Positions 9,516-19,971 are shown, numbered from the stretch's first letter. The stretch: 40,000 nt of DNA from Zelonia costaricensis (GCA_030849075.1 JASAOO010003326.1:1-40000); one strand, 5' to 3'. Translations and numbers: made by a program. The notes: generated from the letters alone by a model not told the origin.

Positions 9516-9870
9516 TCGTACGTGGTGGTGGTGGCTGAAGTAGTGTGAGAGGTGTCGCGCTGATAATAAGGGGAGCGAACTGTGGTGAGTTGCGCGGAAT
9601 AGGTGGGCTGCGTTTGAAGTGGATGCACGTGTGTATGCGTGTGTGTGTGTGTGGGAAGGAAGGGGGGGGGGCGGGCGGTTACAGCCAAGAACGGGAGCGC
9701 AAAAAACAAAAGGAAAAAAGGGAAGGGGGGTGGAAGGGGAAAGCAAAGGGCACGTGCCCGAGGACTTCAAATGCCACCACGGCAGGACACAGGAGCGCAG
9801 CACGTCCACTGCATTGCACCGGCTCGGCTCGCTCGCTCTCCTCCTGCCACTCGCGCGGTGGCTGGGCGGC

Positions 9871-9903
9871 ACACACACACACACGCACACACACACACAC
9901 ACA
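9871..9903. repeat. (AC)n microsatellite with one interruption
   Basis: An AC dinucleotide run broken once by a G (ACGC). Confidence 0.95.
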
Positions 9904-10207
9904 TGTTAATGCCCGCCTGCGGCGTGAGCGGAAGGTTCGTTGTGAGGCGGCCGGCGCGATGTGCACAGTGTCTGCCGACAAGGTCTGTGCATCCCCAACC
10001 ACGACGTGCGTGTCGTCTTGAGTCACTCGTTTCGCTGTGTTTTGGCCTTCACAGGTGCGGCCGTGCTGATGTGCGCAGGCAGGAGGTGAGGGAAGGAACG
10101 CGCCGTCTCGTGTCCCCTCCTGTTTTCGAAGGAGGGGAGGGGGAGAAGGGGGGGACAAGCATGCGCTTCCCACCGCTCCTCACCACATCAGCGCAGATAC
10201 GCAGATG

Positions 10208-10234
10208 CACACACACACACACACACACACACAC
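10208..10234. repeat. (CA)n microsatellite
   Basis: An uninterrupted CA dinucleotide run of about 27 nt. Confidence 0.95.
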
Positions 10235-10926
10235 CGACTCACACGCAGACCCCCACAGGTGGGTGTCCCGCAACACGCGGGAGAAGGAGAAGACAAGACA
10301 AGGAAGAGGTGCAGCCGCCGCTCTTGTCAATCGATAGCACGAGACCCGTGACGAGAACGGAGCCGGGGCAGAGAGAGAGAGGAAAGAGCTGACGGAGGGT
10401 CAGCAAGAGATGAACACCACGGGGACGTCGAACGGGGGGAGGTGGATGGATGGATGAAGAGGGGGGGGGGGCGAAATAGGCGGAGGGGGTATGTTGGGGA
10501 ACAGTGAAAACTCGGTTCTGTTGGGGCGGCGGTGAAGACACGCAGGAATGGGGCGTGCAGAGGGGGGGGGGGGCTGTGACAGCGCCGCACGGGGTGGGGG
10601 TGGGGGAGAGCGGGCAGGCAGTGTGTGCGTAAACACTGAGCGCAGCCCCGCAACGTGCGTGCAACTCGTCGGCGATGCCGCATCTCCAGTTGCTCCGCTT
10701 CCTCCGACATGAGCTCGGCAAATGTGGAGCAGCAACGGAGCAACACGAAGGCGCGCCGCGATGGGGTTTCGGCGAGGCTGGTCGCGCGTCGTGCGCACGC
10801 ACACGCCTGCCGCAGTCCCTTCCTTGTGCAGCCACTGCGACCGCAAACGGTAAGCACGCCGTGTACTTGTGCGTCACGTATCCACGCCTGTGCATAGGAA
10901 AGAAGCCGTTCCTGCCGGGAGAGAGC

Positions 10927-11424
10927 TCACGCGCTGCCCGCTGCCTGGAGCTGGGCGACCACCTGCTCCTCCACCTGCTCTGTCGTCGCCTTGGAGTGGA
11001 AGCGGTGCACCGGGTGGCCGTCCTTGTCCACCAGGAACGACGTGAAGTTCCAGCGAACGTCCACGACGCCGTTCTCGTCCTTGCACGCGTTCTTCATGTA
11101 GTGGTAGAGCGGATGCTCCTTGTCGCCATTCACGTCGACCTTCTCCATGATCGGGAAGTCGGCCTTGAAGCGCGTGCAAGCGAACTCCTTGATCTCCTCC
11201 TCCGAGCCGGGCTCCTGACCACCGAACTGGTTGCACGGGAAGGCGAGCACCGTGAAGCCGCGATCCTTGTACTTGTTGTAGAGCGCCGTGGCCGTCTCAT
11301 AGCCGCTCTGTGTGTAGCCGCACTTGCTGGCGACATTGTAGATGAGCAGCGGGTGGCCCTTGTGCTGGCTGAGGTCGTAGGGCTGGTGGTCGCCGCCGTT
11401 GACCTTGTAGTCGTAGATGGACAT
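10927..11424 (-). CDS. TDPX: GPx-type tryparedoxin peroxidase (copy E)
   Basis: A 165-aa cysteine GPx starting MSIYDYKVNG (ATG 11422-11424). All catalytic residues are visible: C35, Q70, resolving C83 (FACTRF) and W125-N126. Its C-terminus is unlike that of copies C and F, ending AQLQAAGSA, and the helix before it reads HSKATTEQVEEQVV. It shares PGSEEEIKEFA and the NACKDE block with copy D, but YTQSGYETATALYNKYKDRG with copy B, so it is a mosaic of features found in its neighbours. No targeting signal is seen, so the cytosol is the likely location. A good polypyrimidine tract and AG lie about 20 nt upstream of the ATG on the coding strand. Confidence 0.95.
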   Translation of the reverse strand: MSIYDYKVNGGDHQPYDLSQHKGHPLLIYNVASKCGYTQSGYETATALYNKYKDRGFTVLAFPCNQFGGQEPGSEEEIKEFACTRFKADFPIMEKVDVNGDKEHPLYHYMKNACKDENGVVDVRWNFTSFLVDKDGHPVHRFHSKATTEQVEEQVVAQLQAAGSA

Positions 11425-11444
11425 GGCTTGTTAAGGTATGGTGG

Positions 11445-11446
11445 CT
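11445..11446 (-). promoter_or_regulatory. Probable spliced-leader acceptor AG for copy E
   Basis: On the minus strand a C/T-rich tract (about 11447-11466) ends in AG, leaving a ~20-nt 5' UTR before the ATG at 11424. This fits the polypyrimidine-AG arrangement of trypanosomatid trans-splice sites. It is predicted only from pattern. Confidence 0.4.
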
Positions 11447-11631
11447 GGGGGAGCGAGGGGAGACAGCGGGTGTGTGAGGCTCAATAGGAAGGTGCGGTGC
11501 GGCTGTAGTGAGAGGGTCCTGGTGCGTGCAGTGGGGGAGGGGAGGGGGCGAGGCGACGAGAAGAAGTGGGGGAAGGCATCAAGCATACGGCCAACAAGAT
11601 TGTGCGGGTACGCGGCGGGAGTGAGGAGAAG

Positions 11632-11957
11632 GGAGAGCGGAGATGACACCCATTTCGAGGGGGGGGGGCGCGCTGCTTCCCAAACTCCAGGCGTGTTGCG
11701 GCGCCGGGTCACAAAGCGGGTCGACGCACCTGCACCTCGGGCGCCAGGGCGCAATGCGGCCACGAGTCGGGTGCACAAACGGGAAGAGGGAGGGAGAGAG
11801 AGGCGTAGCTGGTCACGGATCGTCGGTTGTCGTTTTCGTGTTTCGCATGTTCTTCCGTCTCGCACGCGTGTCGGGGGAGGGGGGGGGAGGGCGACGTGCG
11901 GTGCAGCGACAACAAAAGAGGAGGGACACCCACCCGCTTGAACTGAGAAGAACAAAA
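11632..11957. repeat. Direct repeat, copy 1 (~326 bp)
   Basis: Begins GGAGAGCGGAGATGACACCC and ends CTGAGAAGAACAAAA. It matches 11959-12275 almost base for base. Differences are in G-run lengths and a few single bases, for example CCGGGTC versus CCGGCTC and GCGGGTCG versus GCGGGCCG. Copy 1 is longer mainly because of longer G runs. Confidence 0.95.
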
Positions 11958-11958
11958 N
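11958..11958. other. Single ambiguous base (N), probable assembly join
   Basis: This is the only ambiguous base noticed in the window, and it sits exactly at the junction of the two repeat copies. That is the pattern expected where two contig ends covering the same sequence were joined instead of merged. Confidence 0.8.
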
Positions 11959-12275
11959 GGAGAGCGGAGATGACACCCATTTCGAGGGGGGGCGCGCTGC
12001 TTCCCAAACTCCAGGCGTGTTGCGGCGCCGGCTCACAAAGCGGGCCGACGCACCTGCACCTCGGGCGCCAGGGCGCAATGCGGCCACGAGTCGGGTGCAC
12101 AGACGGGAAGAGGGAGGGAGAGAGAAGCGTAGCTGGTCACGGATCGTCGGTTGTCGTTTTCGTGTTTCGCATGTTCTTCCGTCTCGCACGCGTGTCGGGG
12201 GGGGGAGGGCGACGTGCGGTGCAGCGACAACAAAAGAGGAGGGACACCCACCCGCTTGAACTGAGAAGAACAAAA
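11959..12275. repeat. Direct repeat, copy 2 (~317 bp)
   Basis: Near-identical to 11632-11957 with shorter G runs and a few substitutions. The sequence after 12275 is unique, while copy 1 runs directly into the N. Confidence 0.95.
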
Positions 12276-12962
12276 TGCCAAGTCAACACACGAAAGGCCA
12301 AGGATGGGAAAGGGAGGAGGTGATGCGGGAACCGAGGCTGGCTGCGTCTGTTCTACGCTGAACGGCTTGTGCCGTCCAGTGTGGACCGAGAGGTTTGGGC
12401 GCGTCAGGCAGGATGTGCGCAGGCGGAGGGGGGCGGGGGCGGTCGTACACCGGAAATGGTGCTGGCTGTGTATAAGAAAGTGCCTGAGAGGACGGGCCTT
12501 GCTCCGGATATTCGCGCGCGTGCGTGCGTGCGTTGCCCTTGAGTACCGTCATAACACAGACGTGATGAGAACGGAAGGGAGGGGCGGGGCGGTAGCACGC
12601 AGCAACCGCGCAGACGGTGGGCGACTCTCACCACACTATCCCATTGAGCTCGACCCCATCGTTCTTCTGCTAGCACACACACACACTCGCACGCACACCG
12701 ACATGCAGAAGCAGGGGCGCGTGTCCGTGCGTTGGTGCTGCGTGCGGCAGGCAATAATGACCATTCTTGGTTGTACAGAAACAGAAAAGAAATCCGCGCT
12801 CCCTTGAGTCGCCTCCGTTGCACGTCGATATGCACGCTGGAGATAGGGAGAGAGCAGGGGCGACATGAGGAAAGCAATAGAGGATAAAAGAAGCCATACG
12901 CGAGCGGTTTCACGCACGGGTGGAGGGGGTTGACGCGTGGGTACACTCAAGCCAACCCGTGC

Positions 12963-13487
12963 TCAGCTGCTCGGCGCCGCCTCCGTCTTCGGCGCGTCGC
13001 CGGCGGCCTCCAGCAGTGGCAGCAGCTTCTTCTCGATCTCGTTGATCTTGGCGCCGGGCGAGAAGCGGTGCACTGCGTGGCCGTCCTTGTCCACCAGGAA
13101 CGACGTGAAGTTCCACTTCACGGACGTCGTGCCGAGGATGCCCTTGCTGGCGTGTTTGAGGTAGTGGTAGAGCGGATGCGCCTTGTCGCCGTTCACGTCG
13201 ATCTTCTCCATGATCGGAAAGTCGGCCTTGAAGCGCGTGCACACCTGCTCCTTGATCTCCTCGTCAGTGCCGGGCTCCTGACTGCCGAACTGGTTGCACG
13301 GGAAGGCGAGCACCGTGAAGCCGCGATCCTTGTACTTGGCGTAGAGCGCCGTGGCCGTCTCGTAGCCGCCCTTGGCATACCCGCACTTCGTGGCGACGTT
13401 GTAGATGAGCAGCGGGTGGCCCTTGTGCTGGCTGAGGTCGTAGGGCTGGTGGTCGCCGCCGTTGACCTTGTAGTCGTAGATGGACAT
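12963..13487 (-). CDS. TDPX: GPx-type tryparedoxin peroxidase, cytosolic type (copy F)
   Basis: A 174-aa enzyme, first transcribed of the array, starting MSIYDYKVNG (ATG 13485-13487). The catalytic set is complete: peroxidatic C35 (NVATKC, with Thr for the usual Ser), Q70 (FGSQEPG), resolving C83 (VCTRF) and W125-N126. The C-terminus GDAPKTEAAPSS and nearly all of the last 80 codons match copy C, and identity extends only a few bases past the stop codon. The resolving-Cys loop (KEQVCTRFKADF) matches copy B instead. This points to gene conversion between array members. The longer upstream open frame passes through low-complexity Ser/Pro/His sequence and was not accepted as coding. The expected role is tryparedoxin-dependent hydroperoxide reduction in the cytosol. 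Confidence 0.95.
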   Translation of the reverse strand: MSIYDYKVNGGDHQPYDLSQHKGHPLLIYNVATKCGYAKGGYETATALYAKYKDRGFTVLAFPCNQFGSQEPGTDEEIKEQVCTRFKADFPIMEKIDVNGDKAHPLYHYLKHASKGILGTTSVKWNFTSFLVDKDGHAVHRFSPGAKINEIEKKLLPLLEAAGDAPKTEAAPSS

Positions 13488-16013
13488 GATTGCCGAAAGG
13501 GAAAGGTGAGAACGGGAGGGAAGAGGCAAGAGCCTGGAGGGTGCGCGCTGGTGTATGAGCGTGCGTGTGTGTGTGTGTGCGCGCGAGAGGTGCGGACGCA
13601 ATGCAGCGAGAACTATACAGTGCTGTGGAGTCAGAAAGGGTGAAGAAGAGGAGACGACGTAAATGGCAGTGTGGTCGCAAATGGGAAAAAAAAAGGAAAG
13701 AAGTGATGTGACCGAGCACGTTGCCACGAGATGAAGGAGAAGTGGCAGCGGCCGGGATTGTAATAGACAGGGGAAGGAGAAGGGGGGGGGCACGAGAGAG
13801 GGGGTGGATGCTCGTGACCGTGAATACGGGGAGACTGAAGCCGTCAGCTGGAGTGGATACGGTCAAATGTGGTGTGGTGGAGGGTGATATATGGGGGGGG
13901 GGGGCTGTGAACAGATCTGCGGTTGGTGAAGTTGCAGGAAAAGAGCAAGTGATGGTGTAGGAGACGGAATCCAAGAAGTAGAAGCGCACGCATGTGCAGG
14001 TGTTCAGCACTCTGCCCAAGACGCTTTGTGCGACACGCCCCGGTGGCGAGGCAGCCGACCTGGATCGGCCCCGGCATAGGCCGGCAAGCAGAACAGAGCC
14101 GCGAAGTGCCTTCTGCTATTGGACCGGCGTAGGCGTGCGTGTGTGTGTGTGTGTTGGTGTGTGGACCGCACCGGTGAGCGGCCCCTAAAACGAGGTAGCC
14201 ACCGCCGCTTCCTGGGTTGCTACCTTGCGCAACCTTGTGCAACCCTTCGCCTTAAAGGGGCTCCCGGAGGGGGAGGGGGGAGGGTACAGATCGTGTGCCG
14301 CTCTGCAGACCGTCCACATTCCTACTCCACCTGCCCTGCGCTCTCCCCTCCCTCTGTCGAGTCCTGGTTTTCAATGCTCTTGTTCGGGTGGCTCCTCGTG
14401 CCCTTCGTATTCTTTGATAAATACCCTTTTCGGGAAGTGTCAACGGGCTCGCACTTGCTTGATTGTCCTACCTTCCCGCATCACGATAGTCCACGACGGA
14501 AGAAGGAGAAGAGGGGGGGGGGCGTAAGGAAAGGGACGGAACGGACGTGCTCCCCACCCGTGCTTTCTCCACGTTTCACAATACTGATGCAGTGAAGCCG
14601 TGAAGGCGCTTGTGGCGTCACACGAGACGTCAGCAAAAGGGCGATAAGTGAACTGGAAAGTAGTCGGCCACGCAAAAAAATGGTACTCCACGCAGGAGAA
14701 GGCGGGGGATTGGGGGGGGGGGGGCGTGGACGGAAGTGAGGGCGGCGTGCCGGGGACGTGCTGTAGGCATGGGGGAGCGGGGGCAGAGCAGGAAAAGGGC
14801 CGCGCGTGCGCAGGGAATCATGACCACAACACCCGTCACCTGCCTCATCGTCAGCCTCGCCTGCTTTCTTTCCCTGCAGAAGCGTACCACCACCTGGGAC
14901 ATGTCACGCCGCCCCCCTTCGGTTGATGACGACCCCGCTGCCACTCTCGACTTCTCACACGCGCCGGCGCACACACACGCACACAGCGAAGATCAAGAGA
15001 GGGAATGCAGAGGGCAGAACTGCGAAACGCGCCGCAGCCGCCACCTTTTCTTCCCCCCCTCTCTCCTCCCTGCGCTGGTGCCGCCCATCACACTTCCCCC
15101 GTGCGCACGGCACGCCATGCGCCCCACAATGAACCCGCCTTCTCTGACACCCGAGAAGCACCCCCCCCACCCCGCCCCCGTACTTCAGTCCCTCCTCCCT
15201 CGCTCACCTTCGTCAGTTAGTTAGGTTGCACTGAAGGTGCAAGAAGGGGGGAGGGAACAGAAACGGGCTCCGCGATGACGGTGATGCGAAGATGCGACCA
15301 CGGGATAGCACAAGACGAGAAGAAGAAAGGCGCGGAGAAGACGGCTCAATGGAAGAGAAAGAGGCGGCTGGGAAAAGAAGAAGAAGAACACAGAAAACAG
15401 AACAGGAGTCGGGAAGGGAGGGGCCAACAAGACTGAAGGCAACGCACGCGCCACACCGCCACGCGCGTGCAGTGACTTCGCATCCAACGCACAGGAGGAC
15501 ACGAAGAGAGAGGGAGTGCCGGAAAGAAACGTGCGGGACCACCGAGAACACACAAAACACTTCCCACAACAGCACCCGTTGCGAGCTGCGGAAGTAGGAG
15601 AAGGACGAGATGAGCTCGAGATGTCGGTAGCGACGATGGTGATGCCGGTGGTGCAGGACGGTAGAGTGCACAAGAGAACAACGAAGGAGGCGTGTGACAT
15701 GAAGACACACACACACGCACAAACACACCGCACTCCTCAATCCACTCTCTCAGTCGCCGTCTCGATCTCACACACACACACACGCACACATAGAGATGGA
15801 GCCTCTCTTGCCGCAGACGGCGACTGAAGGGAAAACACATTGCTCAGGACCTTGACAAGTACACGGGACGGAAGACAAGACCGAAAACAGAGGAGGGGGG
15901 GATGCCGGCAGTTCTTAGCAATCTGCCACACCACCTCTGCCGCTTGTACTCCGTGAAGAGGCGCCTCCGGTGCCCCCACCGCACATCACCCTCAATGCCG
16001 CTGCGCATCGCTG

Positions 16014-16018
<5 letters not shown>

Positions 16019-16044
<26 letters not shown>
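16019..16044. repeat. (GT)n microsatellite, 26 nt
   Basis: An uninterrupted GT dinucleotide run on the plus strand. Confidence 0.95.
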
Positions 16045-16658
16045 CCACCCGCCTGTACGAGCTCTTCCATCAACGGAAGATGAAGAGGACAGCGGGTGAA
16101 AGGACGGGAAGGAGCGATGAGGCGGGGCCGGCACCAGCATCGGTGGATGATGGCGGGATGGCCGGGTGAAGGAGGAGAGGGGGGGGGGAGGTTGGCTCAA
16201 GAGGAAGTGAGACGGCGGAGGTGACAACGGCAACCCACGTTAGAGACAGGAGGAGAAATAGGGGAGACAAAAGAACGAAAAGAAAGGGGGCAGGTGATGG
16301 GCGAAGGGAGGTTAAGGCCTCTCCGTCGCCCAGACGCGCCGATCGAGCACACACCCACCGACTCGACACGCGCACATCCGAATTGAAACACGCGAAGACA
16401 CACGCGAACGTGCACTCCAGGACGCACCCAGGCGCGCACACCGATACACATACACATGCACGAAGTTGTCGAGGCCGTGAGAAAGGGATACAAGAAGCCG
16501 GAGACAAGTGGCAGAACATGGTGAACGTGGAGAAAGGGGGGGAGGGGAAAGCGCGTTTGCACTCGTCCTCGGCGCACCTCCCCCTCCCCCCACGCACACA
16601 CCGCATTCACACGCGTCGCCATGCGTTCGTGCCGCTTCTGTCCCCCCCCCCCACCACC

Positions 16659-16680
16659 ACACACACACACACACACACAC
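16659..16680. repeat. (AC)n microsatellite
   Basis: An AC dinucleotide run directly after a C run and CCACCACC. Confidence 0.95.
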
Positions 16681-17131
16681 CCTTTCGCTTGCCGCCTTCC
16701 CCGCTCTTCACATACAACACACACAGATAGGGGAGACAGCGTCGAGGGAGAAGGGGGGAGGCGGCCGGCGGAGTGCGGCTATCCTCACCCACTCTCCCAC
16801 AGTCTTTCTTCCTCCTCTCGTCTCGTCGTGCTTCAACGTACCTTTGGGGAATGGGGAGGAAGGGAGGGGGGGCTGCAGCCGGTTCACGGCCGGCAGCGAC
16901 GCACGAGACGCCCGTATTTGACGGCGTCGCCATGCGCGTGCGCCGCCCACCACTCCTCCTCTGCTCTGCCTCAACTCGATTCGTGTGTCTTCTCCCGTTC
17001 CATCACGTGGAGTCGACAACGTCGGCGGGAAGGGAGCGGGAGGAGGGGGCGGGATGGGCCCCCCGACAGTCCCAGAGGCGCAAGAGGGGGAGGAGGGCGG
17101 GCGGATAAGCTGGAGCGCGCGCAGGAACAGT

Positions 17132-17187
17132 CAAACACAAACACACACACAAACACACAAACGCACACATACACACGCACACACACA
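17132..17187. repeat. Imperfect CA-rich microsatellite
   Basis: A degenerate array of ACAC, AAAC and ACGC/ATAC units over about 56 nt, followed by an A-rich stretch at 17224-17236. Confidence 0.85.
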
Positions 17188-17849
17188 AGGAAAAAAGGGG
17201 GACACTCGAAGAAAACGAAGAAGCGAAAAAAAAAAAACAGAGAGCACGTCTCTGGGTGTCACTGCGTGTTTTTCGTGTACACGACAGCGCCTTGAAGAGG
17301 ACGGTCGTATGTGGTGAGAGACGAGTTTGGACAACGCGCAAGACGCGGGAAGGCGGACAAGTGGGGTGGACAGGGTTGGCCCGGTGTGTGTCGGTGTGAC
17401 GGGGTGACCGGAGCCGAGAAGGCTGCGTGTGCGGCCGCACGCACGTCCCCCTTTCCCCTTCGCCATTCCCCCTGTTTTAACGTGGCAGAGTAACTCCACG
17501 GCAGGGCCACTCCGACGATGCCGTGGACGTACGCACGTGCGCATGAGCGCAGACCGCCGGCCCTCGTGCGTGCCCGCGGTGTGTCCGTGTGTCTGTCGGT
17601 GGCGGGGCGGAGGGAGCTGCTCTGCGGCGTCTCTCCCTCTCAGCGCGTGTCGTCTGCAGATGTCGAGGAGAGGAGAGAAGGGGGAGGGGGGAAAGAGCTG
17701 CCCCACGATGCAAACACACACAGACACACACACAAGCACACACGTACACACGTTCCACAGACATCCAGAGCGTATGCGTGCCATCCCCCCTCCCCTCTCC
17801 GGCGAGCGCTGTGGGGATGGCGGGGGCGCAAATAGTGATTTCCGCCATC

Positions 17850-18911
17850 TTACAGCACGTGGAACTTCGACACGGTCTCGTGCGGCCACACGCTGCACTG
17901 CACCTCCCCAATGTGCTTCTTGCGCAGCATGAACATGGTCGTGCGGCTCTGGCCGATACCGCCGCCGATGGTCTGGGGCAGGTCACCGCTGAGCAGGCGC
18001 TGGTGCCACACGTACTGCAGGCGGTCGTTGTCGCCGGTGATCTCCAGCTGGCGGCGCAGCGTCTCCTGGTCCACGCGGATGCCCATGCTGCTCAGCTCGA
18101 GCACATCGTCCAGAACCGGGTTGAAGACGAGGATGTCGCCGTTCAGGCCGTGCAGCGACATGAGCGCATCCACAGACGGCTTCTCCCCGTCCGTGGTCGG
18201 GAAGCCGATCTTGGAGGAGTCGACGGACACGGGCGAGGACCAGTCATCGTAGTCCGGCGCGCGGGCGTCGTGGCGGTCGCCGTGGCTGAGCTTGCCGCCG
18301 ATGCCGATGAGGAAGACGGCACCGAACTCCTTCACCGCCTCGCGCTCGCGGAACTTGGGGTCCAGGTCGGGGTAGCGCTTCAGCAGCTGCTCCGTGTGCA
18401 GGAACTTGATGGACTCGGGGAGGATGGGGGTTATGTCCGAGAACTCGGCGCACACGCGCTTCTCTGTCTGCCGCAGCACCCCGTAGATGGACTGGACGGT
18501 GGCCTGCAGGTACTCGAGCGTGCGGTCCGACGGCGCCATCACGCGCTCCCAGTCCCACTGGTCGACGTAGATGGAGTGGATGTTGTCAAGAGTGTCCTCG
18601 ACGCGCAGGGCACGCATGTTGGTGAAGATGCCCTGGCCCGCGGGGAACTTGTGGTCCGCCAGCGTCTTGCGCTTCCACTTGGCCAGCGAGTGCACCACCT
18701 CGTAGTTCGCCTCCGGGATCTCCTTCACGCGCACCTGCACGGCCTTCTCGAAGCCAGAAAGGTTGTCCTGCGTGCCGTCCCCGACGCGGGCGAGCATCGG
18801 GCACTCGACCTGGATGAGGTTCAACGCCTTGGAGAGCTCCTCCGTGAAGATCGCCTTCACCTTGGTGATGCGAGTCTGGAGCTCGATGAAAGCCTGCGGA
18901 TCGGCCGACAT
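17850..18911 (-). CDS. AsnA: Asparagine synthetase A (aspartate-ammonia ligase, bacterial type)
   Basis: A 353-aa enzyme that makes asparagine from aspartate, ATP and ammonia. It belongs to the AsnA family, which has a class II aminoacyl-tRNA synthetase-like fold and is unrelated to the glutamine-dependent AsnB of animals. Length fits the family (about 330 aa in bacteria, about 350 in trypanosomatids). The ATP-binding motif [10 protein letters not shown] (314-323), followed by [12 protein letters not shown], is diagnostic. Also visible are [20 protein letters not shown] near the N-terminus (the first substrate-binding block) and [10 protein letters not shown] in the middle. The start chosen is ATG 18909-18911, giving [12 protein letters not shown]; upstream in frame is Pro/Ser-rich UTR-like sequence. 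No targeting signal is seen, so the cytosol is likely. AsnA in a eukaryote reflects an old bacterial acquisition. Confidence 0.97.
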   Translation of the reverse strand: MSADPQAFIELQTRITKVKAIFTEELSKALNLIQVECPMLARVGDGTQDNLSGFEKAVQVRVKEIPEANYEVVHSLAKWKRKTLADHKFPAGQGIFTNMRALRVEDTLDNIHSIYVDQWDWERVMAPSDRTLEYLQATVQSIYGVLRQTEKRVCAEFSDITPILPESIKFLHTEQLLKRYPDLDPKFREREAVKEFGAVFLIGIGGKLSHGDRHDARAPDYDDWSSPVSVDSSKIGFPTTDGEKPSVDALMSLHGLNGDILVFNPVLDDVLELSSMGIRVDQETLRRQLEITGDNDRLQYVWHQRLLSGDLPQTIGGGIGQSRTTMFMLRKKHIGEVQCSVWPHETVSKFHVL

Positions 18912-18960
18912 GGTGCAAGAGGGGTGGGGGAGGTGGAGGTGGAGGTGATAGAGAGGGTGG

Positions 18961-18962
18961 CT
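18961..18962 (-). promoter_or_regulatory. Probable spliced-leader acceptor AG for AsnA
   Basis: On the minus strand a long C-rich pyrimidine tract (about 18970-18997) is followed by AACCCTAAG, giving a 5' UTR of about 49 nt. It is predicted from pattern only. Confidence 0.35.
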
Positions 18963-19531
18963 TAGGGTTGGCGGGGGGAGGGGGGGGGGCGGGGCGGAGG
19001 GCGTGTGCGTGTTACCGGGAAGTGAAGGAAGGAGGGGGAGGGAGAGAGAGTTAGAGGGAGGCGCTAAGCTGGCGAGGGAGGGGGGATGGAGGAGGAGGGC
19101 GGGGTGGACGTCGGAGTGCGGGGAGAGCGAGGGAGAACGGGGGGGGGGGGTGAAGCCCGAGAATAAGTGCGGCGTGCCGAAAGCGCAAGCGGTGAAGGGG
19201 AGGAAACGTGGAAGATGAGCGTCAGGGAGCTCGCGTGCGTGTACGCGGGGTGTAGGAGAGGTATGAAGGCTGCATTGTGGCGACGGAGGTGCAAACAACA
19301 CCTGCGTCAGCTTTGAAGCAGCAGCTCAACAAAGGGCGTCGGCGCAGCGCAGCCCACGCCGCACGACTCGCTCTGCCGCGACGGAGCGCGGCCGCATCCT
19401 GTGCATGCCGCGATGCTCGGGATGCCTCTCCTCCTTCAGGTTGCCCTCTTGTGCAGGCACGGCTTTGAGGTAGCATTAGACGGGTGTAGGCCGCCACACG
19501 CATTCAGCAGAAGACGCTGAACACACGCAAG

Positions 19532-19554
19532 CACACACACACACACACACACAC
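19532..19554. repeat. (CA)n microsatellite
   Basis: An uninterrupted CA dinucleotide run, continued by AAACAC units to about 19566. Confidence 0.9.
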
Positions 19555-19971
19555 AAACACAAACATGAACGCACTCTGCGAACCGTCGAGCAGGAACGCA
19601 CACACACGCAGACACACGCACACACGTACCATACAAAGCACTAGATGATAAAACACACTGAGGCAGCACAGAAGGGAGTCACCGCACCAGGAGAAGATAA
19701 AGGTAGGAAAGCAAGGCAACCGTGTTGAGTCGGGGGGGGGGGGACGGGGGGACTGGCGGGGCGTGCACTGAGTCGAGCGAGAGAAAGGGGCAGAGACAGC
19801 TGCCACTTGATGTCGCATAGATACTCAGGAGGGGAGGGGGGAGCCCAGTGCGGATGGGGACGAGGAAGAGACAGACAAACCAGGTGATGTGTGCCTTGCC
19901 CGTCTCTCCCCCCTCCCCCCTCCTTCCCCCTCCTCCACCTCACCCACCACGCTCCACTACCTTCCGCCGAC

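Larger units (their letters stand above)
9516..10926. other. Spacer, no gene seen
   Basis: A 1.4-kb spacer between copies D and E with two CA microsatellites and several G runs (9663-9671, 10461-10470, 10562-10572). No gene is recognised. Confidence 0.5.
11425..12962. other. Spacer with an assembly gap and a duplicated segment
   Basis: A 1.5-kb spacer between copies E and F. It holds two near-identical ~320-bp segments flanking a single N, described separately. The rest is ordinary spacer with purine-rich plus-strand tracts and a short CA-rich stretch near 12675-12695. No gene is recognised. Confidence 0.5.
13488..17849. other. Long gene-free spacer (4.4 kb)
   Basis: The longest spacer in the window, between asparagine synthetase and the peroxidase array. 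Frames longer than 100 codons occur on both strands, but none has balanced composition or a recognisable domain. About 14815-15230 the plus strand turns pyrimidine-rich, the reverse of most spacers here. It also carries microsatellites (13565-13579, 16019-16044, 16659-16680, and CA-rich stretches at 17132-17187 and 17711-17752) and a small inverted repeat near 14214-14245. It probably includes the long 3' UTR of the asparagine synthetase transcript. Confidence 0.5.
18912..19971. other. Spacer, no gene seen
   Basis: A 1.1-kb spacer with a (CA)n run at 19532-19554, G runs (19139-19149, 19732-19742) and a pyrimidine-rich plus-strand stretch at 19903-19965. No gene is recognised. Confidence 0.5.

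Noticed and set aside
14000..14450. Possible retroposon-derived (SIDER-type) element
   Set aside because: Composition differs somewhat from its surroundings, but no signature, poly-A tail or target-site duplication could be recognised.
14736..15224. Plus-strand frame of 162 codons in the long spacer, as a possible gene on the opposite strand
   Set aside because: It is Pro/His/Arg low complexity with no domain, and it would be the only plus-strand gene in the window.
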